Assembly (NCBI GenBank): GCA_035504175.1
Contig: DATJSJ010000115.1
Location: 1-13,973, forward strand
Direction: 5' to 3'
Length of the DNA: 13,973 bases
DNA from: DATJSJ01 sp035504175
Lineage (GTDB): Bacteria; Pseudomonadota; Alphaproteobacteria; Acetobacterales; Acetobacteraceae
A program made the position numbers and the translations under genes. This document shows positions 5,387-12,501 of the stretch, piece by piece. Numbering within the stretch: the stretch's first letter is position 1; the number at the start of each line of letters is the position of its first letter. Below the pieces are notes generated by a model, which was not told where the DNA came from, did not search any database, and saw nothing but the letters and a program-made list of their open reading frames with translations.

Positions 5387-7618
5387 ATGCCTGATGACAC
5401 GCTGACCAAAGAGCCGGGCCGCGCCGTCCCGACCTCGCTCGCCGAGGCGCTGTCCGAGCGCTACCTCGCCTACGCGCTCTCCACCATCATGTCGCGCTCG
5501 TTGCCGGATGTGCGCGACGGGTTGAAGCCGGTGCACCGCCGGCTGATCTACGCCATGCACCAGTTGCGGCTGGATCCGACGGCCGGGTTCAAGAAATGCG
5601 CCCGCGTCGTCGGCGACGTGATCGGCAAGTTCCACCCGCACGGCGATGTCGCGGTGTACGACGCCCTGGTCCGGCTGGCGCAGGATTTCGCTGTCCGCTA
5701 CCCGCTGGTCGAGGGCCAGGGGAATTTCGGCAATATCGACGGCGATAACGCCGCGGCGATGCGCTACACCGAGGCGCGGCTCACCGAAGTGGCGCGCGCG
5801 CTGCTCGCCGGCATCGACGAGGACGCGGTCGATTTCCGCCCGACCTATGACGGCGAGGAGCAGGAGCCGGTGGTCCTGCCCGGCGCCTTCCCGAACCTGC
5901 TGGCCAACGGCGCCGCCGGCATCGCGGTCGGCATGGCGACCTCGATCCCGCCGCACAACGCGGGCGAGATCTGCGCCGCGGCGATCCACCTGATCTGCCA
6001 CCCCAAAGCCGACACGGCGGCGCTGCTCAAGCACATGCCCGGCCCGGATTTCCCGACCGGCGGCGTGCTGATGGAGGACGCGGCGGCGATCGCGCAGGCC
6101 TACGAGACCGGTCGTGGCGGCTTTCGCGTGCGCGCGAAATGGGAGGTGGAGCGCGGCAAGCACGGCACCTGGCAGGTCGTTGTCACCGAGATCCCGTATC
6201 AGGTGCAGAAGGCGCGGTTGATCGAGCAGATCGCCGAGCTGCTGGAGCAGAAGAAGCTGCCGCTGCTCGCCGACGTGCGCGACGAGAGCACGGAGACGGT
6301 GCGCCTGGTGCTCGAGCCGCGCTCGCGCGGCGTCGAGCCCGAGGTGCTGATGGAGACGCTGTTTCGCGCCACCGCGCTGGAATCACGCTTTCCCCTGAAC
6401 ATGAACGTGCTGGATGCCGAGCGCACGCCGCGGGTGATGTCGCTCGCCGAGGTGCTGCGCGCCTGGCTGGATCACCGGCACGAGGTGCTGGTGCGCCGGT
6501 CGCGCCACCGCCTGGCGGCGATCGAGCGGCGGCTGGAGATTCTCGACGGCTATATCAAGGTCTTCCTCAACCTCGACGAGGTGATCCGGATCATCCGGCA
6601 CGAGGACGAGCCGAAGCCGGCGCTGATGGCGACGTTCGATCTCTCCGACCTGCAGGCCGAGGCGATCCTGAACATGCGCCTGCGCAGCCTGCGGCGACTC
6701 GAGGAGATGGAGATCCGCCGCGAGCACAAGGCGTTGAGCCGCGAGCGGCGCGACATCCAGGCGCTGCTGAAGGACGAGGGATTGCGCTGGGACCGCATCG
6801 CCGAGGAGCTGAAGGACATCCGCACCCGCTTCGGCGGCGGCGCGCTCGGCGCGCGGCGCACCGTGCTGGGCGCGGCGCCGCCTTCGGTCGACGTCTCGGT
6901 CGAAGCGTTCGTCGAGCGCGAGCCGATCACCGTGATCCTGTCGGAGAAGGGCTGGCTGCGCGCGGTGCGCGGCCATCTCGCCGAGGATGCGGAGCTGAAG
7001 TTCAAGGAGGGCGACCGGCTGGCGCGGCTGGTGCCGTGCGAGACCACCGACCGGCTCTGCCTGTTCGGCACCAACGGGCGGTCCTACATCCTGCGTGCCG
7101 GTGACCTGCCGCGCGGCCGCGGCGACGGCTCGCCGGTCCGCACGCTCGCAGAACTGTCGAACGAGGATGACGTCGCCGCGCTGTTCGTCTGGCGCGAGGG
7201 GGTGCGGCACCTGGTGGTCGGCGCGGGCGGGCGCGGTTTCGTCGTCAAGGCCGAGGATCTGCTGACCGATCGCCGCGCCGGCAAGCAGGTGCTGAACCTC
7301 AGGCCCGGCGAGGAGGCGCTGCTTTGCGTTCCGGCCAAGGGCGATGCGGTCGCGACCGTCGGCGAGAACCGCAAGCTGCTGGTCTTCCCGCTCGACCAGG
7401 TGCCGGAGATGCCGCGCGGCACCGGCATTATCCTGCAGCGCTTCCATGATGGTGGCTTGCGGGATGCGAAGGTGTTCGTGCTGCGCGAGGGACTGAGCTG
7501 GCGGCTCGGCGACAAGACGCGCGTCGAGACCGATCTGCGACCCTGGCGCGGCGAGCGCGGCGCGGCGGGCAAGCTGCCGCCGAACGGCTTCCCGAAATCG
7601 GGGCGGTTCGGCGGGTAG
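5387..7618 (+). CDS. parC: DNA topoisomerase IV subunit A (ParC)
   Basis: ParC is the DNA-cutting subunit of topoisomerase IV, which with ParE unlinks daughter chromosomes. The product has 743 residues from ATG 5387. Visible are the winged-helix and tower core with RYLAYALSTIMSRSLPDVRDGLKPVHRR, the catalytic tyrosine Y127 in AMRYTEARL, GNFGNIDGD, and the coiled-coil region with a QAEAILNMRLRSLRRLEE block. A divergent C-terminal beta-pinwheel starts at about residue 500. The C-terminal GyrA box (QRRGGKG-like) is missing, which separates ParC from GyrA. In the quinolone-resistance region (GKFHPHGDVAVYDA) the position of E. coli Ser80 is Val88 and that of Glu84 is Asp92. The gene stands alone, with a 276-base upstream gap to the divergent small gene, and ends just before a strong hairpin. 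Confidence 0.95.
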   Translation: MPDDTLTKEPGRAVPTSLAEALSERYLAYALSTIMSRSLPDVRDGLKPVHRRLIYAMHQLRLDPTAGFKKCARVVGDVIGKFHPHGDVAVYDALVRLAQDFAVRYPLVEGQGNFGNIDGDNAAAMRYTEARLTEVARALLAGIDEDAVDFRPTYDGEEQEPVVLPGAFPNLLANGAAGIAVGMATSIPPHNAGEICAAAIHLICHPKADTAALLKHMPGPDFPTGGVLMEDAAAIAQAYETGRGGFRVRAKWEVERGKHGTWQVVVTEIPYQVQKARLIEQIAELLEQKKLPLLADVRDESTETVRLVLEPRSRGVEPEVLMETLFRATALESRFPLNMNVLDAERTPRVMSLAEVLRAWLDHRHEVLVRRSRHRLAAIERRLEILDGYIKVFLNLDEVIRIIRHEDEPKPALMATFDLSDLQAEAILNMRLRSLRRLEEMEIRREHKALSRERRDIQALLKDEGLRWDRIAEELKDIRTRFGGGALGARRTVLGAAPPSVDVSVEAFVEREPITVILSEKGWLRAVRGHLAEDAELKFKEGDRLARLVPCETTDRLCLFGTNGRSYILRAGDLPRGRGDGSPVRTLAELSNEDDVAALFVWREGVRHLVVGAGGRGFVVKAEDLLTDRRAGKQVLNLRPGEEALLCVPAKGDAVATVGENRKLLVFPLDQVPEMPRGTGIILQRFHDGGLRDAKVFVLREGLSWRLGDKTRVETDLRPWRGERGAAGKLPPNGFPKSGRFGG

Positions 7619-7626
7619 GCTGCACG

Positions 7627-7661
7627 CCGACGCCGTGGAACCAAGCGAACCACGGCGTCGG
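7627..7661. terminator. Strong hairpin terminator after parC
   Basis: CCGACGCCGTGG and CCACGGCGTCGG form a perfect 12-bp stem with an 11-base loop. It begins eight bases after the parC stop, between parC and a convergent minus-strand frame. The plus-strand tail is GGTTGTC, so the T tract is poor. It may act as a transcription terminator or 3'-end stabiliser on either strand. Confidence 0.7.
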
Positions 7662-7666
7662 GGTTG

Positions 7667-7810
7667 TCAGGCGAGCATCCTGAGCGCCGCCAGCAGCGCC
7701 GCCGGATTGAATTGCCCCTGGTAGACGGGCGATGGTGCGGGACCGCGGCGCAGCAGCCGGTGGATCGCGTCCCAGGCCGCGTGGGCGGAGTATTCGATGG
7801 TGAAGACCAC
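7667..7810 (-). CDS. Short unassigned reading frame, possible gene remnant
   Basis: A 47-residue minus-strand frame directly follows the O-methyltransferase gene. It runs from GTG 7810 (MVFTIEYSAHAAWDAIHRLL...) to ...YQGQFNPAALLAALRMLA and a TGA at 7667. The residue mix looks like a folded protein and about 42 of 48 codons end in G or C, as in neighbouring genes. The GTG has no ribosome site. An ATG that overlaps the methyltransferase stop (TGATG, 7830-7828) is in a different frame, so a one- or two-base shift would be needed to join them. It could be a short coupled gene, the 3' end of a decayed gene, or chance. The family was not recognised. Confidence 0.38.
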   Translation of the reverse strand: MVFTIEYSAHAAWDAIHRLLRRGPAPSPVYQGQFNPAALLAALRMLA

Positions 7811-7829
7811 CCGGGGCCGGTCCGTGTCA

Positions 7830-8873
7830 TCAACCTGCCGGCGGCTGATCCGGCCGTCGCGCCAGCACGAGGGGTGATGGCGCCGGTACCGGGAGCAGCT
7901 CCGCCTCGACGAACCCGGCTTCGGTGAGCATCCCGCGCACCTCCGCGAACGAGAAGGTCGTGCCCGTGTCGGTGTGCGCGAGCATATTGAGAGTGAAGAT
8001 CAGGCTGCCGAGCGGGCCGCGCCGGTCTTCATCGACTAGGAATTCGGCAATGACGATGCGCCCGCCTGGTGCGAGGGAATCGAAGCAGCGGCGTAGCAGC
8101 GCCCGCGACCGTTCCGGACCTTCGCTGTGCAGGATCTGACCGAGCAGGGCCAGATCGTACCCCTCACCGAACGCCGCGTCGCCGAGATCGCCGGCGACAA
8201 AGTCGTAGCGGTCGGCGAGACCGTGCCGCTCGACCACGCGGCGCGTCACCGGCAGCACGGCGGGCCAGTCGACCGCGGTCACCCGCACCAGGGGGAACGC
8301 TTCGGCGACCGAGATGCTCCACACGCCGGAGCCGGCGGCGAGGTCGAGCAGGCGCGTCGGTGGCGTGGTCCCGGCGGCTTTCAGGTGCGCCGCCAGGGCC
8401 TGTGCGGCATCGCGGCCGACGCTGAACAGGCTCTCGACGAAATCGTGGAAAAACGGGCCGCCCGCCGCTTCTTGATTCACCGCGACGGCCGGCCGACCGG
8501 TGCGCACGATCTCTGCCAGGCCGAGCCAGCCGGGGATGAGCTGGCTGCTGATGTGACGGAAGATGGCACCGCGATAGCCGGGGCTGGATGGCACCAGGAA
8601 GGTGCGCGTCTCGGGGGTCAGCGCGTAGCGCGGCGGGTTCGAATCGCTCTTCTCCAGCAGCGCCAGGCCGACCAGCGCGTCGAGCAGCGGGGCGACACCG
8701 CGCAGCGCGGCACCTGAGGCGGCGGCGACCTGCTCGGCGCTGCGGGGCTCGCCGCCCAGCGTTTCGAAGACGCCGTTGCGCAGGGCGGCCTCGATGATCA
8801 GGGGCGGCGCGAAGCCCCAGGCCATCTGCATCAGCCGTTCCGGCGTCAGCGCCGGGCGTTGCGTATCCGTCAC
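7830..8873 (-). CDS. SAM-dependent O-methyltransferase (dimerising, Methyltransf_2-like)
   Basis: The 347-residue protein should transfer a methyl group from S-adenosylmethionine to a hydroxyl of a small molecule. The N-terminal 100 residues are a winged-helix dimerisation domain (LTPERLMQMAWGFAPPLIIEAAL, SAEQVAAASGA). The C-terminal half is a Rossmann methyltransferase with the SAM loop LDLAAGSG (176-183), the acidic VTAVDWP (D202), the ILHSEGPE segment whose H249 aligns with the catalytic-base position of this family, and PGGRIVIAEF. The start is GTG 8873, because GGAGGA lies four bases upstream; further upstream codons are low-complexity and unlike any methyltransferase. Relatives include bacteriochlorophyll and carotenoid O-methyltransferases (BchU, CrtF) and many secondary-metabolite enzymes. 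No pathway genes adjoin it, so the substrate is unknown. Confidence 0.87.
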   Translation of the reverse strand: MTDTQRPALTPERLMQMAWGFAPPLIIEAALRNGVFETLGGEPRSAEQVAAASGAALRGVAPLLDALVGLALLEKSDSNPPRYALTPETRTFLVPSSPGYRGAIFRHISSQLIPGWLGLAEIVRTGRPAVAVNQEAAGGPFFHDFVESLFSVGRDAAQALAAHLKAAGTTPPTRLLDLAAGSGVWSISVAEAFPLVRVTAVDWPAVLPVTRRVVERHGLADRYDFVAGDLGDAAFGEGYDLALLGQILHSEGPERSRALLRRCFDSLAPGGRIVIAEFLVDEDRRGPLGSLIFTLNMLAHTDTGTTFSFAEVRGMLTEAGFVEAELLPVPAPSPLVLARRPDQPPAG

Positions 8874-9095
8874 GTGTTCCTCCGCGGCTGCCGGTTCAGC
8901 GTGGCGCCGGATCTGCCGTTCTGCGGCATCCCGGCGCCGTTTCGAGCATGATGCGGCCGGCATCGCGCGGGCGGCAAGCGGGGCGCGGCCTGTCCTTGCG
9001 TCGCCTTCGTCGCGTTGTGCGAAGGGACGGCGTCGGGCGGAGACCTGGCCCCGGTCGTCAGGGAAGGTGTTCCTTCCTCGACCCGCGATGCTGCG

Positions 9096-9175
9096 CTCCG
9101 CTTGCGGGCCGGCGTCAACGCCAAGCCCGCTTTGCGGGTCGCTGCGCGAGCGTTGACCCCGTCCCACAAGCGGAG
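9096..9175. repeat. Imperfect inverted repeat, 26 bases per arm, with nested hairpin
   Basis: Arms at 9096-9121 and 9150-9175 match at 23 of 26 positions when one is complemented. The inner eight bases, GTCAACGC/GCGTTGAC, are perfect. The 28-base loop carries its own CCCGC-TTT-GCGGG hairpin (9126-9138). The predicted fold is a long bulged stem topped by a small hairpin. Confidence 0.7.
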
Positions 9176-9273
9176 GCTTTGGCTCGGGATCGACAAAGGG
9201 ACGGGTGTGCCCACCCGGTTTCCGTCTCGCGCGAGTCCTGCCCACCCGGCCTTACCTCGATCCATAGCCCTTC

Positions 9274-9351
9274 TGTCCGGGGCGGGAGCGGGTCAAGGCC
9301 GCCGCAGGCGCCCCGAAGGGGCTTGGCCTTGAGCCGCTCCCGCCCCGGACG
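9274..9351. repeat. Imperfect inverted repeat, 27 bases per arm, with nested hairpin
   Basis: Arms at 9274-9300 and 9325-9351 match at 25 of 27 positions when one is complemented, and one of the two differences would be a U-G wobble in RNA. The 24-base loop contains GCCCC-GAA-GGGGC (9310-9322). The stem is very GC-rich and could work as a strong terminator-like or cruciform structure between cbbR and the methyltransferase gene. Confidence 0.75.
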
Positions 9352-9434
9352 GACCATCGCGGGTCGAGGGCAGGCCGGCGAACCCTGTTTCTGCAATCCG
9401 GGCCGCCGGTGGGCCGCGTGAAGTTGTAAAAGCT

Positions 9435-10400
9435 TTACGTAACGGCAGGGGCAACGGTCAAAGCGGTATCGGCATCTCGTCCGGGCCTGTGCCAGCGCCG
9501 CGGCAGGTAGCGCCGCCCCTCGCTGGTCAGGAAATCGCGCAGCAGGAGCGCCGCGGGCATCAGCGCCCGCTCGCGCAGATGCATCACGTACCAGGTCCGA
9601 ATGATCGGCAGCCCTTGCACGTCCAGCACCACGAGGCGGTGGCTCGCGACCTCCGCATCGATCGTGTGGGCGGAGAGGAAAGTGATGCCGAGCCCGGCCA
9701 GCACGCCCTGCTTGATCGTCTCGTTGCTGCCGATCTGCATGCCGATTTTTGGGCTCACCCCGGCGGCGGCGAAGCTGCGCTCCATCAGGCCGCGCGTGCC
9801 GCTGCCGCGCTCGCGGACCAGGAAGGTCTCACCGGCCAGATCGGCGAGGGTGAGCCGCCGGCGCCGCGCCAGCGGATGATCGTGGCGCGCGACGATCACG
9901 TGCGGGTGCTCGCCGATCTCGGACGCCTCGATCTCCAGCCCCTCCGGGGCGCGGCCCATCACCGCGAGATCGAGATCGTAATGCCGCAACCCCTCGATGA
10001 TCTCGTCGCGCAGCCCGACCGAGAGGGCGAGGTCGATGCCGGGATGGGCGCGGGCGAAGGCGGCGAGGGCATGCGGCGCGAAATACTTCGCCGTGCTGAT
10101 CACCCCGACATGCAGGCTGCCCTTCTCGGCGCCGGCCATGGCGGCGAGCGAGGCCGTGCACTCGCGCAGCAGCGCCTCGATTTTCGTCGCACAGTCCAGC
10201 ACCTCCCGCCCGGCGGCGGTCAGCACCATGCCGGCGCGGGAGCGCTCGACCAGCGGCACACCGGCCACGTCGCGCAACTGCTGCAATTGCATCGTCACGG
10301 CGGGGGGCGACAGGGCCAGCGCCTCGGCGGCGGCCGTGACCGTGCCGTTCCGCGCGACGGCGTTGAGCACGCGCAACTGTCGCAAGGTGACGTTCCGCAT
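9435..10400 (-). CDS. cbbR: LysR-type regulator of CO2 fixation (CbbR)
   Basis: CbbR activates the Calvin-cycle operon when metabolites such as ribulose bisphosphate, phosphoenolpyruvate or NADPH signal the need for CO2 fixation. The 321-residue product has an N-terminal winged helix-turn-helix (MRNVTLRQLRVLNAVARNGT, then VTAAAEALALSPPAVTMQLQ, about 1-60) and a linker helix. A two-lobed effector domain follows (GSLHVGVISTAKYFAPHALAAF; ETIKQGVLAGLGITFLSAHTI). The APHALAAF and TIKQGVLAGLGI segments are typical of CbbR proteins. The start at ATG 10400 gives the usual length. The frame is open further upstream, but that part is unlike the family and would overlap the control region. Divergent placement 173 bases from cbbF is the standard arrangement and supports the name. 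Confidence 0.92.
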   Translation of the reverse strand: MRNVTLRQLRVLNAVARNGTVTAAAEALALSPPAVTMQLQQLRDVAGVPLVERSRAGMVLTAAGREVLDCATKIEALLRECTASLAAMAGAEKGSLHVGVISTAKYFAPHALAAFARAHPGIDLALSVGLRDEIIEGLRHYDLDLAVMGRAPEGLEIEASEIGEHPHVIVARHDHPLARRRRLTLADLAGETFLVRERGSGTRGLMERSFAAAGVSPKIGMQIGSNETIKQGVLAGLGITFLSAHTIDAEVASHRLVVLDVQGLPIIRTWYVMHLRERALMPAALLLRDFLTSEGRRYLPRRWHRPGRDADTALTVAPAVT

Positions 10401-10573
10401 GGCTCGATTAAGTTTTCCTGAAAGCAAGGCTAAGCACTTTCGAATTCCCTGACAAGCGCTCCCCGCCCCAAGCTTCGGACATCCGATCGCGGGGTCTGCC
10501 CGGCCGGTCGCAACCAAGGCGAAAGCCCGACGCCACGCCGCGTCCGGGCCAACACGGGGAGAGCGCAGGTCCG
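10401..10573. promoter_or_regulatory. cbbR-cbbF divergent control region
   Basis: This 173-base gap separates two divergent start codons and should hold both promoters. Its cbbR-proximal 50 bases are markedly richer in A/T than the rest of the window. They contain a CbbR-like motif (10409-10421) and an overlapping dyad, GAAAG-12 bases-CTTTC (10420-10441). No confident -35/-10 pair could be picked. AGG five bases before ATG 10574 is a modest ribosome site for cbbF. Confidence 0.65.
10409..10421. promoter_or_regulatory. Candidate CbbR operator half-site
   Basis: TAAGTTTTCCTGA fits the T-N11-A rule for LysR-type regulators and the TNA-N7-TNA form described for CbbR sites. It lies eight bases upstream of the cbbR start, where autorepression is usual. 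The motif is short and degenerate, so this is only a candidate. Confidence 0.3.
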
Positions 10574-11635
10574 ATGCCCAGGCCCATGACCCTCAGCGCG
10601 TATCTGACGGCTGCCGGCACCGCCGGCGGTCCGCAGGGCGAGGCGATCCGGCAGACGGTGCATGCCCTTGCGATGGCCGGGGCGCGGATCGCCGAATTGC
10701 TCGCCCAGGGCGACGCCGCCGGCCGGCTTGCCGCCGCGCGCGGGCCGGCGACGCACGGTGATGCCCCGAAGGAGCTCGATCTGCGTGCCGATGCACTGGT
10801 CGCCGCTTCCCTTGCCGATATGCCGGTCGCGAGCCTCGCCTCCGAGGAGCAGGAGGCGCCGGTACGGCTGAACCGCGGCGCGCCGCTGGCGGTCGCGGTC
10901 GATCCGCTCGACGGGTCGTCGAACATCGAGACCAATGCACCGCTCGGCACGATCTTCTCGATTCTGCCGGCGGCGGACGATCCGGCGGCGCCGTTCCTGC
11001 AGCCCGGCTCGGCGCAGCTCGCGGCGGGATTCCTGATCTACGGGCCGCAGACGGCGCTCGTATTGACGCTCGGCGATGGCACGCACCGCTTCACGTTGGA
11101 CCGGGCGTCGGGTGAGTTCGTCTGCCATGCGCCGCCGGCCGCGGTACCGCTCACCACCACGGAATACGCGATCAACGCCGCCAATTTGCGGCACTGGGAC
11201 GAGCCCACGCGCAGTTACGTCAATGACTGCCTGCTCGGTGCCGACGGGCCGCGCGGCATCGATTTCAACACGCGCTGGATCGCCTCGGTCGTCGCCGATG
11301 CCTATCGCATCCTGGTGCGCGGCGGGGTGTATCTCTATCCCGGCGACTCCCGCCCGTCCTACCGCCAGGGTCGGCTGCGCCTGGTGTACGAGGCCAATCC
11401 GATCGCCTGGCTGATCGAGGAGGCGGGCGGCGCTGCGACGGACGGGCGGCGGCGGATTCTTGGCCTGGTGCCGCGCTCGATCCATCAGCGCGTGCCGCTG
11501 GTATTCGGCGCGGCGGAGGAGGTGCGGCGCATCGCCGACGCGCATGTCGGCGCCGCATCCGACGCGCCGCTGTTCGGCTATCGCGGCCTGCTGCGACCGG
11601 CGCCGATGCTGGCGAGGGCGCCGTCATGTCTGTAG
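10574..11635 (+). CDS. cbbF: Class I fructose-1,6-/sedoheptulose-1,7-bisphosphatase (CbbF)
   Basis: CbbF removes the C1 phosphate from fructose 1,6-bisphosphate, and often from sedoheptulose 1,7-bisphosphate, in the regenerative part of the Calvin cycle. The 353-residue product has the class I metal sites ASEEQE (about 93-98) and VDPLDGSSNIETN (about 112-124), the helix WIASVVADAYRILVRGG that binds substrate, and LRLVYEANPIAWLIEEAGG near the C terminus. It ends in about 25 extra, less conserved residues. ATG 10574 has AGG five bases upstream; a second in-frame ATG at 10586 is possible. The 3' end overlaps cbbP by ten bases. Divergence from cbbR argues that this is the autotrophic copy and not a gluconeogenic fbp. 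Confidence 0.93.
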   Translation: MPRPMTLSAYLTAAGTAGGPQGEAIRQTVHALAMAGARIAELLAQGDAAGRLAAARGPATHGDAPKELDLRADALVAASLADMPVASLASEEQEAPVRLNRGAPLAVAVDPLDGSSNIETNAPLGTIFSILPAADDPAAPFLQPGSAQLAAGFLIYGPQTALVLTLGDGTHRFTLDRASGEFVCHAPPAAVPLTTTEYAINAANLRHWDEPTRSYVNDCLLGADGPRGIDFNTRWIASVVADAYRILVRGGVYLYPGDSRPSYRQGRLRLVYEANPIAWLIEEAGGAATDGRRRILGLVPRSIHQRVPLVFGAAEEVRRIADAHVGAASDAPLFGYRGLLRPAPMLARAPSCL

Positions 11636-12501
11636 CGCACCCGATCATCTCGGTGACGGGCTCCTCCGGCGCCGGCACCACCTCCGTGCGCAACGTGTTC
11701 GAGCAGATCTTCCGCCGCGAACACATCACCGCCGCCTTTATCGAGGGCGATGCCTTCCACGCCTATGACCGCGCTGGCATGCGCGAGCAGATGCGGGCCG
11801 AGGCGGCGCGGGGCAACCACAATTTCAGCCATTTCAGTCCGGAGGCGAACCTGCTCGGCGATCTGCGGGCACTGTTCGCGGAGTATGCCGAGCGCGGCAC
11901 CGGGCGCACCCGCCACTACGTGCATGACGAGGCGGAGGCGAAGCAGTTCGGTGCGCCGCCCGGAACCTTCACCGAGTGGGAGAGGCTGCCGCGCGATACC
12001 GACATTCTGCTGTACGAAGGGCTGCACGGCGCCGTGGTGGACGGCGAGATCGATCTCAGCCGCTACGGTGACCTCAAGATCGGCGTGGTGCCGGTGATCA
12101 ACCTGGAATGGATCCAGAAGATCCATCGCGATCGTTCGACGCGCAACTACACGACCGACGGCGTGATGGAGACGATCCTGCGCCGCATGCCGGACTACGT
12201 GCGCACCATCTGCCCGCAATTCACCGAGACCGACATCAACTTCCAACGCGTGCCGACGGTCGATACGTCGAACCCGTTCATCGCGCGCTGGATTCCCACG
12301 CCTGACGAGTCGATGGTGGTGATCCGGTTCCGCAATCCGCGCGGCATCGACTTCCCCTATCTGCTGGCGATGCTGCACGGCAGTTTCATGTCGCGGGCGA
12401 ATTCCATCGTCATTGCCGGCAACAAGCTGGATCTGGCGATGCAGCTCATCCTGACGCCGCTGATCCTGCAGTTGATCGAGCGCAAGCGGAGGGCGTCATG
12501 A
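11626..12501 (+). CDS. cbbP: Phosphoribulokinase (CbbP)
   Basis: CbbP phosphorylates ribulose 5-phosphate with ATP to make ribulose 1,5-bisphosphate, the CO2 acceptor. It is one of the two enzymes unique to the Calvin cycle. The 291-residue size and sequence are those of the octameric, NADH-activated proteobacterial class. The P-loop GSSGAGTTS (12-20) uses the Thr-Thr form typical of this class. IEGDAFHAYDR carries the catalytic-base aspartate at residue 42. FTEWERLPRDTDILLYEGLHG, HRDRSTRNYTTDGVMETILRRMPDY and the C-terminal NSIVIAGNKLDLAMQL complete the family pattern. Its ATG lies inside the end of cbbF (ten-base overlap) and its TGA overlaps the cbbT start, so the three are co-translated. 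Confidence 0.95.
   Translation: MSVAHPIISVTGSSGAGTTSVRNVFEQIFRREHITAAFIEGDAFHAYDRAGMREQMRAEAARGNHNFSHFSPEANLLGDLRALFAEYAERGTGRTRHYVHDEAEAKQFGAPPGTFTEWERLPRDTDILLYEGLHGAVVDGEIDLSRYGDLKIGVVPVINLEWIQKIHRDRSTRNYTTDGVMETILRRMPDYVRTICPQFTETDINFQRVPTVDTSNPFIARWIPTPDESMVVIRFRNPRGIDFPYLLAMLHGSFMSRANSIVIAGNKLDLAMQLILTPLILQLIERKRRAS

Larger units (their letters stand above)
9076..9369. repeat. Palindrome cluster bounded by a 15-base perfect inverted repeat
   Basis: CCTCGACCCGCGATG (9076-9090) recurs as its exact complement CATCGCGGGTCGAGG (9355-9369). Between them lie two further long imperfect inverted repeats (9096-9175 and 9274-9351) and a direct repeat TGCCCACCCGG (9208-9218 and 9239-9249). The dense nested symmetry in non-coding DNA suggests a non-autonomous mobile or REP-like interspersed element, or a folded RNA. 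I see no target-site duplication just outside the outer repeats and no transposase gene. Confidence 0.55.
8874..9434. other. 561-base gene-free region
   Basis: No convincing gene lies between the methyltransferase start and the cbbR stop. Open frames of 90-130 codons exist on both strands, but they pass straight through large inverted repeats and carry no recognisable domain. The stretch holds the methyltransferase ribosome site (GGAGGA, complement of 8878-8883), the palindrome cluster at 9076-9369, and a small AT-rich quasi-palindrome (GTAAAAGCTTTAC, 9426-9438) overlapping the cbbR stop. Confidence 0.6.

Noticed and set aside
7084..7833. 249-codon minus-strand frame starting at the TGATG junction after the methyltransferase
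   Set aside because: It runs antisense into parC through the terminator and has low-complexity Arg/Pro/Ser-rich sequence; only the other-frame segment 7667-7810 looks protein-like.
7830..8873. Naming the O-methyltransferase BchU or CrtF
   Set aside because: No photosynthesis or carotenoid genes adjoin it, and the family covers many unrelated substrates.
9076..9369. CRISPR array
   Set aside because: The repeats are inverted and not evenly spaced direct repeats, and no cas genes are present.
9115..9396. 93-codon minus-strand frame (and overlapping frames on both strands) in the gene-free region
   Set aside because: It runs through both large inverted repeats, lacks a ribosome site and any recognisable domain; the repeats explain the absence of stops better than coding does.
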